Source: Propionispora vibrioides (GTDB taxonomy: Bacteria; Bacillota; Negativicutes; Propionisporales; Propionisporaceae). From it: DNA of 64,000 bases. Below, piece after piece: positions 34,144 to 42,128 of the stretch. Each line of letters begins with the position of its first letter. The stretch's first letter is position 1. Made by a program: the position numbers and the translations under genes. The notes under the pieces are model-generated. The model saw nothing but the letters and a program-made list of their open reading frames with translations, ran no database searches and had not been told where the DNA came from. The stretch lies in assembly GCF_900110485.1 (NCBI RefSeq), contig NZ_FODY01000014.1, forward strand, positions 49,339-113,338, given 5' to 3'.

Positions 34144-35361
34144 ATGGACCGATCAACAAAGTTTACCTTAGGGGAAACGGTAAATGTTCAGGTTTTACAG
34201 GAAATCCAAGATAAGTTTTCCGATGCTACGGGCCTTGCGGCGGTTATTGTCGATTCGGAAGGAAATCCTCTAACGCGGCCAAGCAACTTTACCCGGTTTT
34301 GTAAGGCTATACGATCAACAGCAAAAGGGCTTGAGCGTTGTATAAATTGTGACGACCAAGGCGGACGGCGTCGTCAGAAACCATCGGTATATCAATGCCA
34401 CGCGGGACTTACCGATCTGGCCGCTCCAATTATTGTACATGATCAATATATTGGAGCTTTTTTGGGCGGACAAGTTTTGATTTCGCAAAAAGAGTATGAT
34501 GCGAAGGAAAATATGTATCAGTGTACCAAAGATCTGGATATTGACAAAGAAAAACTGACGGCTGCTTTCCACGAGGTGAAGGTGATGCCTAAAAAACGCA
34601 TTCAGGCAGCGGCTGATCTCATGTATATCATGTCAAACTATATTGTGGAAATTGGTGCTGCCAATATTTCAAGCAATTTGCTTATGGAGGAAATGAAGGC
34701 GAAGGCCAATCTGGAGGCGATGCTGCGGGCGACTGAATTAAAGGCGCTGCAATTGCAGGTTAATCCGCATTTCCTCTTTAATACGCTCAATACGATCGCC
34801 CGTCTTGCCCTTTTGGAAGGAGCGGCGCAGACTCAGGAAGTGGTGTATGCTCTGGCTGATTTATTGCGGAATAACCTGCGTGATATGGATGATCTGCGGA
34901 CACTGTCGGAGGAAATCAAATTGATTACGGATTATTTAACGATCCAAAAGGTCCGTTTTGGCGAGCGTATTCGCGCTGATATTGACGTGGATCCGCAGCT
35001 TACCAATACGAAGGTTCCGGCCCTAACGCTGCAGCCTATTCTTGAAAATGCCATCATACACGGTTTGGAACGGAAGGTCGAAGGCGGCAAAGTAGGGATT
35101 GTGGTACGCCGGCAGGACGATCAGGTCGTAATTTCTGTTGTCGATACGGGTGTCGGTTTGTCGCCCGATAAAATTCATGAGATTTTTCAGGCCGAAACGC
35201 GGAAAGAAACTCACGGGCAGACGACCGGACTTGGCATTTTAAATGTACACAAACGGATTCAGCATTATTTCGGCAAGGAATATGGCCTTAAAATCAACAG
35301 TGTGTTAGGGGAAGGTACGACCGTAGACATTTATTTACCCTATCAATTTCAAACTATCTGA
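34144..35361 (+). CDS. PocR-domain sensor histidine kinase
   Basis: About 405 residues, cytosolic, no membrane helices. Residues 10 to about 170 are a PocR ligand-binding domain (RFCKAIRSTAKGLERCINC, CHAGLTDLAAPI), the 1,2-propanediol/glycerol-type sensor domain normally found in the regulator PocR. Then a coiled linker and a LytS/YesM-type kinase: His209 in QVNPHFLFNTLN, N box LQPILENAIIHG, G boxes DTGVGLS and TGLGILNVHKR. ATG 34144 follows GGGGGAAGAAGGG. It pairs with the AraC response regulator and presumably switches on the pdu genes. Its stop codon lies in a MITE remnant. Confidence 0.9.
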   Translation: MDRSTKFTLGETVNVQVLQEIQDKFSDATGLAAVIVDSEGNPLTRPSNFTRFCKAIRSTAKGLERCINCDDQGGRRRQKPSVYQCHAGLTDLAAPIIVHDQYIGAFLGGQVLISQKEYDAKENMYQCTKDLDIDKEKLTAAFHEVKVMPKKRIQAAADLMYIMSNYIVEIGAANISSNLLMEEMKAKANLEAMLRATELKALQLQVNPHFLFNTLNTIARLALLEGAAQTQEVVYALADLLRNNLRDMDDLRTLSEEIKLITDYLTIQKVRFGERIRADIDVDPQLTNTKVPALTLQPILENAIIHGLERKVEGGKVGIVVRRQDDQVVISVVDTGVGLSPDKIHEIFQAETRKETHGQTTGLGILNVHKRIQHYFGKEYGLKINSVLGEGTTVDIYLPYQFQTI

Positions 35362-35423
35362 AACGTCCCTGACGGCGCTTTTTGCGCCATGGATCATTCC
35401 GTCAGTTTGAAAACACACTCTAG
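35347..35423. mobile_element. Truncated MITE, family 2
   Basis: 77 bp matching both ends of family 2 but with the central 90 or so bases missing. The left terminal repeat (TTTCAAACTATC) forms the last codons and TGA stop of the kinase gene. It sits in tandem before the full copy at 35420. Confidence 0.7.
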
Positions 35424-35587
35424 GGCGTGTTTTCAAACTATCCGAAACGCTCCCTGGCGGCGCTTTTTGTGCCATACTTCACTAAAATTTTTTGAAATAG
35501 GGGCCGCTATTCCTGCAAAATTTTAATTCGTCTGGCGCAAAAATCACTCGCCATGGATCATTCCGTTAGTTTGAAAACACACCCTAG
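35420..35587. mobile_element. MITE-like element, family 2, full copy D
   Basis: 168 bp with 22-bp terminal inverted repeats (CTAGGGCGTGTTTTCAAACT at the left; one mismatch to the right end). Core GAAATAGGGGCCGCTATTCC. It lies between the kinase and response-regulator genes, so it is transcribed as part of their leader and could fold as a long hairpin. Confidence 0.8.
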
Positions 35588-35598
35588 GGGAGAGTAAA

Positions 35599-37245
35599 AT
35601 GCATAAACTTCTGATTGTTGACGATGAAGAGATTGAAAGAAAAGCTCTGCAGGTTATTATTGAAAAGAGCAGCCAGCCGATCCGCGTTGTTGCTGAAGCG
35701 GGCGATGGCGGCAGCGCCTGCCGTATCGCTGCCGCCGAGAAACCGGATATTATTTTGATGGATATCCGTATGCCCGGGATGAACGGTATTGATGCGGCGA
35801 AGAGAATCCATGCAGCATTGCCGGAAACCTCCATTATCATTCTTACGGCCTTCGATGAGCTTTCCTATACTAAGGAAGCGATTCGAATCGGTGCCGTGGA
35901 ATATTTGCTCAAGCCGGTCCGTCCTGCCGATATTACGGCTGTGCTGCAGTCCACTTGCGCGAAAATTGCGGGGCGAAAGGCGAAGATCGAGGAGGAAGAA
36001 CAACTGCGGGCCAGTGTTGCCGCGGCGCTGCCCTTTATTCAGATGTCTTTTGTATATGATCTTATCTCCGGTGCCATTTATGACAGTGAAATTTTGCGGG
36101 AACGGTATCATTTTCTGGGGCTGTCTATTGCGCCGAGTGTAGCGCTTGTGGCTGACATAGATAATTTCCGTCAACTGACCATGCAAGGGTCGGAACTTGA
36201 CAAGCAGGTAATCAAGCAAAAGGTCTATCAGTTGATTGTCAAACTTTTTGGCACAGACAGCCTGGTTACGCCTCTGGGCAGTGATAATGTGATTATTTTG
36301 CTGGGCTTTTTGGAAACTGCGCGGGAAAAAGTGGAACAGTTGGCGCGGCAGCAGGCAAAACGCATTCGTGATGCCGTTGCCAGTGAACTGGGGCTGAGTG
36401 TTACCATCGGAATCGGCAACTACTATGCTGATATTTGCGATATCCATAAATCCTATGTGGAGGCTTTGGCCGCCAAGCGGCAGCGTTTTTACCTGGGGGA
36501 CAATCAAATTATCCATATTAAGGATATTCCTCATTTGCAGGAAGGCCCGCTGCAATATCCCTTTCAGTATGAACGGGTATTATTGGAACAGGTTCGCTGT
36601 GGTAACAGGGTCCAGGCCAAGGAAGCCCTTGTTTTGCTGCTGAAAGAAATTTTTTCCAGTCACGCAAACATGGACATTGTGAAAGCCTGTATTTTGGAAC
36701 TGCTGATCGTTTTATCACGGGCCGTTGTGGAGGGAGGATCCAATTTAGACAAACTGACTTTGCTAGATTTGAACTGCCTGGAAGAATTGCAGCGGTGCAC
36801 CAGCCAGGAAGAAATTGAACTATGGCTGACCGGGGTATTGGAAAAAACAATGGATCATATGCTCGAAAACCGCGCCAGCATGAATGTGCGGGTCATTCAT
36901 AAAGCTTGCGAGTACATTACCAAAAACTACAATCGAAACATTTCGTTGGAAGAAGTGGCGCAGACCGTTCATTTAAGTCCCTTTTATTTCAGCCGGCTGT
37001 TTAAACAGGAAAGAGGCTATAATTTTGTTGATTTTCTGACCAAAGTGCGCATTGAGAAGGCGAAAAAAATGCTGCAAAACTCTGATTATACGGCGATTTG
37101 CATTGCCGCGGAGGTGGGCTATAAGGATGCCAGCTATTTTAGCCGCGTATTCCGCTATGCTGTCGGTATGACGCCGAATCAATACCGTCACGCCGTCCAG
37201 TCCGGCCAGCTTCTGCTGCCAACAGGCTGCCCCGAAAGCAATTAA
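35599..37245 (+). CDS. AraC-type response regulator (YesN-like)
   Basis: A 548-residue regulator. Residues 1-120 form the receiver (LLIVDDEEIERK, phosphorylated Asp55 in ILMDIRMPGMNG, Lys in YLLKPVRP); a long central region of about 300 residues without clear homology; and a C-terminal AraC DNA-binding domain with two HTHs (ISLEEVAQTVHLSPFYFSRLF and CIAAEVGYKDASYFSRVFR) in the last 110 residues. Partner of the PocR kinase. Probably binds the pdu promoter region; no binding site can be identified by eye. Confidence 0.92.
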   Translation: MHKLLIVDDEEIERKALQVIIEKSSQPIRVVAEAGDGGSACRIAAAEKPDIILMDIRMPGMNGIDAAKRIHAALPETSIIILTAFDELSYTKEAIRIGAVEYLLKPVRPADITAVLQSTCAKIAGRKAKIEEEEQLRASVAAALPFIQMSFVYDLISGAIYDSEILRERYHFLGLSIAPSVALVADIDNFRQLTMQGSELDKQVIKQKVYQLIVKLFGTDSLVTPLGSDNVIILLGFLETAREKVEQLARQQAKRIRDAVASELGLSVTIGIGNYYADICDIHKSYVEALAAKRQRFYLGDNQIIHIKDIPHLQEGPLQYPFQYERVLLEQVRCGNRVQAKEALVLLLKEIFSSHANMDIVKACILELLIVLSRAVVEGGSNLDKLTLLDLNCLEELQRCTSQEEIELWLTGVLEKTMDHMLENRASMNVRVIHKACEYITKNYNRNISLEEVAQTVHLSPFYFSRLFKQERGYNFVDFLTKVRIEKAKKMLQNSDYTAICIAAEVGYKDASYFSRVFRYAVGMTPNQYRHAVQSGQLLLPTGCPESN

Positions 37246-37260
37246 AGACAGGGAACGTTA

Positions 37261-37292
37261 AAAAGGAGTCTGCCTTAAGGCAGGCTCCTTTT
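37261..37292 (+). terminator. Terminator after the response regulator
   Basis: AAAAGGAGTCTGCC pairs (one G-U) with GGCAGGCTCCTTTT around TTAA. Confidence 0.85.
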
Positions 37293-37400
37293 GGCCTATG
37301 GGACTTTTTTTACTTTTTCTGATAGTTTTATGTCAATTCACCTTCCAGTAGTAGGAAGGACGGCAGCTAAGCCGAATAGTAGGAACATACACTTGATAAA

Positions 37401-38498
37401 ATGGGGGTCTCCGGGGTGAATATACAGGATATTCTAGCGGCAATCAGTGTGCTTATTAACGGGATTCCGGCAGGGTTGTATGCCATGTCTTTTGGTTTTG
37501 CCGCCGTGCCTACGGCCATCGGTTTTGCCGTCGGCGTTATCGGCTGCGGTTTGTTCGGGCTTGTCACACCGATTTCCTTTCAGGCGGAAACGATTACTTT
37601 GGCCGGAACGTTGGGAAAATCACCGCAGGAACGGTTTTCGATTATTTTTCTGGAAGGGGCTATTCTGCTTGCCGTTGGCCTGCTTGGCTTTTTCCAGGCG
37701 CTTGTAACCTTTATTGGACCTGTTATTACGAGCGGAATGATGGCCGGGGTAGGCATTATTTTAGCCCGTGTAGCCGTTGAGATGGTGCGGCGGCGGCCAG
37801 TCGTAGGCGCCGTATCGGTTTTGTCGGCGCTGGTCGCTTATTATATAACACCGAATCCCGGCGACAAGCTTGTTTATACGATTGTTGTGTCCGTTATTCT
37901 CACATCGGTGGTAGAAACCCTTTGGTTCCGGTCGGAACAACAGGCCGGTGCTGTGACCAAAGAACGATTTGTGCTGCAGAAGCTGGTTATGAACCGGAAT
38001 GTTGTCCGCAGTGCTTTGGCTATCTGTGCATTGAATGTGGGCGCCAATATTGCTTTTGGCTCTATTACGGCTAAAACATTGGCAAACAGCGAGGTGAACC
38101 TGGATCACCTTACCATCGTAAGCAGTCTGGCCGATATGGGATCGGCGCTCTTTGGCGGCGGACCGGTGCAGGCCATTATTTCCGCTACCGGCGCTGCGCC
38201 TCATCCCCTGTGGTCGGCCCTGGCCATGATGGCCATGATGGCTCTTCTGTTATTGAGCGGCATGTTGCCCAGGCTGGGACGGTATGTCTCAGGCGAGTCC
38301 ATCGCCGGTTTCCTGCTCGTGCTCGGTGCGATCGTAACGGTTCCGGCCAATGCAGCACTGGCCTTACAGGGCGGTATCGGCAGCGCCGGTTCCGTGATCG
38401 GCGGCGTCACGCTGGCGGTGACGGCTGTTACCGATCCGTTTATCGGTATGCTTAGCGGTCTTTGCGTGCAATGGCTGCTCAGCGTATTTTCCTTGTAA
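37401..38498 (+). CDS. NCS2-like membrane permease of the pdu locus
   Basis: A 365-residue protein with about ten hydrophobic segments and the glycine-rich style of xanthine/uracil permeases (FGSITAKTL, ATGAAPHPLWSAL). Compared with NCS2 transporters (usually 430 or more residues) it is short. It lies between the regulatory pair and EutJ, so a role in substrate or cobalamin-precursor uptake is possible, but the substrate is not known. Start is uncertain: ATG 37401 lacks a clear SD, GTG 37416 has a weak one. Confidence 0.65.
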   Translation: MGVSGVNIQDILAAISVLINGIPAGLYAMSFGFAAVPTAIGFAVGVIGCGLFGLVTPISFQAETITLAGTLGKSPQERFSIIFLEGAILLAVGLLGFFQALVTFIGPVITSGMMAGVGIILARVAVEMVRRRPVVGAVSVLSALVAYYITPNPGDKLVYTIVVSVILTSVVETLWFRSEQQAGAVTKERFVLQKLVMNRNVVRSALAICALNVGANIAFGSITAKTLANSEVNLDHLTIVSSLADMGSALFGGGPVQAIISATGAAPHPLWSALAMMAMMALLLLSGMLPRLGRYVSGESIAGFLLVLGAIVTVPANAALALQGGIGSAGSVIGGVTLAVTAVTDPFIGMLSGLCVQWLLSVFSL

Positions 38499-38527
38499 AC
38501 CTTAGACCGGAGAGAGGAGTAAAACCT

Positions 38528-39343
38528 ATGGAGCCTTATGCAAAGATTTATCAACTGCAGGAATTAATCGAGACGAAGCGGGCGGCGGACCGTCCGGGTC
38601 CCTATAAGGTAGGCGTCGATCTGGGCACAGCTGATGTGGTGCTCGTTGTGACGGACAGTGAAGGGAATCCTGTGGCCGGCAGCATGGAATGGGCGTCTGT
38701 CGTAAAGGACGGTCTTGTTGTTGATTTTCGTGGTGCCACAGAGATTGTGGAGCGATTAAAAAAAGAAGTGGAAGGTATTCTCGGCGTGACTCTTGATAAG
38801 GGAGCTACGGCGATTCCGCCCGGGACGGTCGGGCGAAATGCTGCTGCCTGCGGCCATGTCATTGCCGGCGCCGGTCTCGATCCGGTCTGCCAGGTCGACG
38901 AACCGGTGGCGGCCGCAAGGGCACTGGGCATTAAAGACGGCATTGTTATCGATATCGGCGGCGGTACGACAGGTGTTGCGGTATTGAAAAACGGCGAGAT
39001 TGTTTTATCGGAAGATGAGGCGACAGGCGGTACCCATATTACTTTGGTACTGGCAGGCGCCTTTCATATCAGTACGGACGAAGCGGAAAAAATGAAGCGC
39101 GATTCGTCACGGCACAAGCAGCTTTTACCGGTTATCCTGCCTGTTATTGAGAAAATGGCAACCATCGTGAGAAACATGCTGGCCGGTCACGGGGAATATG
39201 ACGACTATCCCGTTTATGTGGTCGGCGGCACGGCGTATCTGACCAACTTCGGCGAAGAGTTCAGCAAGGCTTTTGGACGTACTGTCCATGTGCCGCCTCA
39301 TCCATTGCTGGTGACGCCGCTGGGCATTGCCATGTTTGCCTAA
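38528..39343 (+). CDS. eutJ: EutJ-like Hsp70/actin-fold protein
   Basis: About 271 residues. Nucleotide-binding motifs of the actin/Hsp70 ATPase core: phosphate 1 KVGVDLGTADVVLVV, phosphate 2 VIDIGGGTTGVAVL and adenosine loop VVGGTAYL. This is the EutJ family, found in eut and pdu microcompartment loci and thought to be a chaperone for assembly or for enzyme maturation. ATG 38528 has GAGAGGAG upstream. It overlaps the frame of the previous gene only as an alternative start. It ends at a very strong terminator. Confidence 0.85.
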   Translation: MEPYAKIYQLQELIETKRAADRPGPYKVGVDLGTADVVLVVTDSEGNPVAGSMEWASVVKDGLVVDFRGATEIVERLKKEVEGILGVTLDKGATAIPPGTVGRNAAACGHVIAGAGLDPVCQVDEPVAAARALGIKDGIVIDIGGGTTGVAVLKNGEIVLSEDEATGGTHITLVLAGAFHISTDEAEKMKRDSSRHKQLLPVILPVIEKMATIVRNMLAGHGEYDDYPVYVVGGTAYLTNFGEEFSKAFGRTVHVPPHPLLVTPLGIAMFA

Positions 39344-39368
39344 GTATAAGTAATGAAAATAGGAAAAT

Positions 39369-39419
39369 GTAAAGGAAAAAGACGAAAGATCCGGAAGATC
39401 TTTCGTCTTTTTCCTTTAC
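39369..39419. terminator. Bidirectional terminator with 23-bp perfect stem
   Basis: The 23-bp arm 39369-39391 (GTAAAGGAAAAAGACGAAAG...) pairs perfectly with 39397-39419 around a CCGGA loop. It separates the eutJ gene from the convergent alcohol dehydrogenase and ends both. Confidence 0.8.
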
Positions 39420-39429
39420 GGCAGTTATA

Positions 39430-40590
39430 TCAGATGGCCGCCCGGAAGAGGTTTTCCATCTCTTGTTGTGTAGCCTGGCGGGGGTTAGTCAGGCTGCACA
39501 TGTCCTTCAGGGCATTGGCGGCAAGGAGGGGGATATCGTTTTCGTTGAAGGCTTTGATTTCCCGAAGCCCCGGCGGAATGCCCACCGCCTTTGATAAGGT
39601 GCGGATGGCGATGATTGCCGCCTGGGCGCTTTGTTCCAGCGACATATTTCGCGTATCGATGCCGAAGGCTTCACTGATATCACGGAATTTTTCCAAGGTT
39701 ACAGCGGAATTGTACTCCGCCACGACAGGCAGCATGATGGCGTTGCACAGGCCATGGGGCAAATTGTAGAAGCCGCCGAGTTGATGGGCTGCTGAATGCA
39801 CATAACCGACGCTTGCATTATTAAAGGCGATGCCGGCCAGGTAGGCCGCATTGATCATCATTTCACGGGCTTCCAGGTCCTTGCCGTTATGGACGGCCGT
39901 AGGCAGGTAATTGGCCACCAGCTCGATTGCTTTCAGGGCCTTGCAGTCCGTTACCGGCGTGGCATTGGTGGAGATATACGCCTCAATGGCATGGGTTAAG
40001 GCGTCCATGCCGGTCGCCGCGGTTAAGGAGGGCGGCATATCGATCATTAAGGTCGAATCGTTGACGGCGATACGCGGCGTGATGCGCCAGTCGGAAATGG
40101 TCATCTTCACGTGCCGCTCTTCGTCCGTGATGACGCAGAAACGGGTCAGTTCACTGCCCGTACCTGCCGTCGTATTGATTGTAAAGAGCAGGGCCGAAGG
40201 TTTTTTCAGCTTGTTCAGGCCCTCATAGTCATTGATCCGTCCACCGTTAGTGGCCAGAAAAGCGACAGCCTTGGCACAGTCGTGCGGTGAGCCGCCGCCA
40301 AAGGACATAAGGAAATCACAGCCGTTGTCGGCAAAAAGCTTCAAGGCTTCCTGGGCATTGGTGACGGTCGGATTGGGATGAACGCCGTCATACATGACAT
40401 AAAGCAGTCCAGTGCTTACCAAGACGCCGGTTACGCGCGCCATAAGCTTGCTTTGCGCCAGAAAGGCATCGGTTACAATGAGTGCCTTACGCAGCTTCAT
40501 CGGTTTCAAATATTCGGCAAGTTTTTCCAGACTACCGGCACCGATCAGGCTGATTGGCGCCATAAAATATTCATGGATCTGATTGTCCAC
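39430..40590 (-). CDS. Iron-containing alcohol dehydrogenase, probable PduQ-type
   Basis: A 386-residue type III (Fe2+) alcohol dehydrogenase. Motifs: GGGSPHDCAKAVA near 96 (NAD), GTGSELTRFCVITD, and metal ligands in DALTHAIEAYIS and HSAAHQLGGFYNLPHG near 268-285. It most likely reduces propionaldehyde to 1-propanol (or 3-hydroxypropionaldehyde to 1,3-propanediol), regenerating NAD+ for PduP. GTG start at 40590 with GGGAGC 9 bases upstream. It is on the opposite strand to the main pdu operon and has no obvious N-terminal tag (MDNQIHEYFM). Confidence 0.85.
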   Translation of the reverse strand: MDNQIHEYFMAPISLIGAGSLEKLAEYLKPMKLRKALIVTDAFLAQSKLMARVTGVLVSTGLLYVMYDGVHPNPTVTNAQEALKLFADNGCDFLMSFGGGSPHDCAKAVAFLATNGGRINDYEGLNKLKKPSALLFTINTTAGTGSELTRFCVITDEERHVKMTISDWRITPRIAVNDSTLMIDMPPSLTAATGMDALTHAIEAYISTNATPVTDCKALKAIELVANYLPTAVHNGKDLEAREMMINAAYLAGIAFNNASVGYVHSAAHQLGGFYNLPHGLCNAIMLPVVAEYNSAVTLEKFRDISEAFGIDTRNMSLEQSAQAAIIAIRTLSKAVGIPPGLREIKAFNENDIPLLAANALKDMCSLTNPRQATQQEMENLFRAAI

Positions 40591-40917
40591 TCTTTGTCAG
40601 CTCCCTGTCATTGATTCGTCTGTTTCATCGTATCATTTCATTTTGGCGCTTACAAGAGCCGGAGGGGCCTTTTGGGGCAAGTCGGCAAGATAAGTCTATA
40701 ATGGGAAAAATTATTAATGAAAGGTCTGTCTGTAGTGCAAAAAGGCTTCTAACCCATTAGGGGGAAGAAGAGCAATTTATTATCATAATGAAGCAATTAT
40801 CTGGCTTAGATGGATATTCATTTCATTATATAATAAGACTAACATGTTTAAATGGCCATTGAACTGAGTGCCGAATTTTCCATCTTCTTATCCTTAAACT
40901 TTGTGAGGGATCTATCC
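40591..40917. other. Intergenic region upstream of cobS
   Basis: No gene. A TATAAT at 40829-40834 may be the -10 of the cobS promoter; a matching -35 is not convincing. Nothing else recognised. Confidence 0.35.
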
Positions 40918-41682
40918 ATGAAACCAAAACAATGGCTGGACGATTTTATTACCGGTTTTCAGTTCTTAACGCGGATAGAAATCTGTAAGCACCATGACAG
41001 TTCGTTGGAGAGTTTTGGACGAAGCGTCAAATTCTTTCCGCTCATCGGAGCGATGCTTGGTCTGCTGTTAGCGGCATTTCTGTGGGGGGCCAGACAGTAT
41101 TTCGGCGGTTTGGGACCGCAGAATACGCTGGTAGCCGCTTTGATCATCGGGGAAGTGGTCCTTACCGGGGCGCTTCACTGGGACGGTTTTATGGATACCT
41201 TTGACGGTGTATTTTCCGGCCGGGACCGGGAGCGCATGCTCGAAATCATGAAAGACAGCCGTGTCGGCGCCTTTGGTGCTATGGCCTTGGCTCTGGCGCT
41301 GTTAGCCCGGTTCACCATTCTTACTGATCTGGAGCCGCAACTGCTGCCCGGGGTGGTGATCCTGATGCCTGTAGCCGGCAGGCTCGCTGTGGTCATGACC
41401 ATTACCTTCTTTCCTTATGCCAGGCCGAGCGGCCTGGGCCATGTCTTTCCTTCTCACCGGGAGACAGGCAATCTTTATGTGGCGCTTTTGTTTGCGGCAG
41501 CCATGTTCGCCTTTCTGGGTCTGAAAGCTGCCATAGCCGGCAGCAGCGCCGTTGGCTGCGGTCTTTTGTTTGCTGCTTATGTGAGCGGCAAACTGGGCGG
41601 TGTCACCGGTGATGTATACGGCGCTGTCAACATTGTTACGGAGTTGGCCGCAGCCGCGCTCTTTCTGTTTTTGTTTTCGTAA
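40918..41682 (+). CDS. cobS: Adenosylcobinamide-GDP ribazoletransferase
   Basis: About 254 residues, inner-membrane enzyme joining adenosylcobinamide-GDP to alpha-ribazole (or its phosphate) in the last steps of cobalamin synthesis. Motifs: GFQFLTRI at the N terminus, and GALHWDGFMDTFDGVFSGRDRERMLE with DSRVGAFG near 80-110, the Mg-binding signature. ATG 40918 is preferred; an upstream in-frame ATG at 40852 adds 22 non-conserved residues. It supplies the B12 cofactor needed by PduCDE; cobT follows after a riboswitch. Confidence 0.9.
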   Translation: MKPKQWLDDFITGFQFLTRIEICKHHDSSLESFGRSVKFFPLIGAMLGLLLAAFLWGARQYFGGLGPQNTLVAALIIGEVVLTGALHWDGFMDTFDGVFSGRDRERMLEIMKDSRVGAFGAMALALALLARFTILTDLEPQLLPGVVILMPVAGRLAVVMTITFFPYARPSGLGHVFPSHRETGNLYVALLFAAAMFAFLGLKAAIAGSSAVGCGLLFAAYVSGKLGGVTGDVYGAVNIVTELAAAALFLFLFS

Positions 41683-41799
41683 CAAGCGCTGCTTTTGAGG
41701 AAAAGATAGGACTTTTTTTACAGCCTTGCCGACTTTTTTGCTGACTCGGGAAAATGGATAGGAGAAGGTCTTTTCCTAGCGAAGTGCTAGGTATAATTT

Positions 41800-42085
41800 C
41801 ATAGAGATGCCACCAACCAGGTGCCTCTTAGCCTAACAATAAGAGGAGAATAGGGAAGCTCGGACAGGACATAGTCCTGAAACGACGCGGTCGCGCCACT
41901 GTAATCGGGGAGAATTTTCAGCACATGCCACCGGAAAGCCGGGAAGGCGCTGAACGTTTTTTGATCCGCTAGCCAGGAGACCTGCCTGTTATGGCTGTCA
42001 TTTTTCTCCGCGTCAGAGAAAATGCCGGAAGGATAGGAGCTGGAAGTCAAAGCACCTGCCTTTTAGGCAGGTGCTTTTTGTCGGT
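41800..42085 (+). ncRNA. Cobalamin riboswitch with terminator
   Basis: The B12 box AGCCAGGAGACCTGCC is at 41971-41986 and the upstream conserved GCCACTG at 41895-41901; helical segments start near 41815. An expression-platform terminator follows: AAAGCACCTGCCT (42049) pairs with AGGCAGGTGCTTT, then TTTTT. Binding of adenosylcobalamin should turn off cobT. cobS itself lies upstream of this element and is not under it. Confidence 0.92.
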
Positions 42086-42128
42086 CGGGATGATTACGGA
42101 CAATAATTCACCATAGGAGGGAAAGACG

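Noticed and set aside
35584..36555. A 323-codon open frame on the minus strand opposite the response-regulator gene
   Set aside because: It lies entirely antisense to a convincing gene with receiver and AraC motifs, has no recognisable domain, and its residues look like a shadow of codon usage (many His, Arg, Asn).
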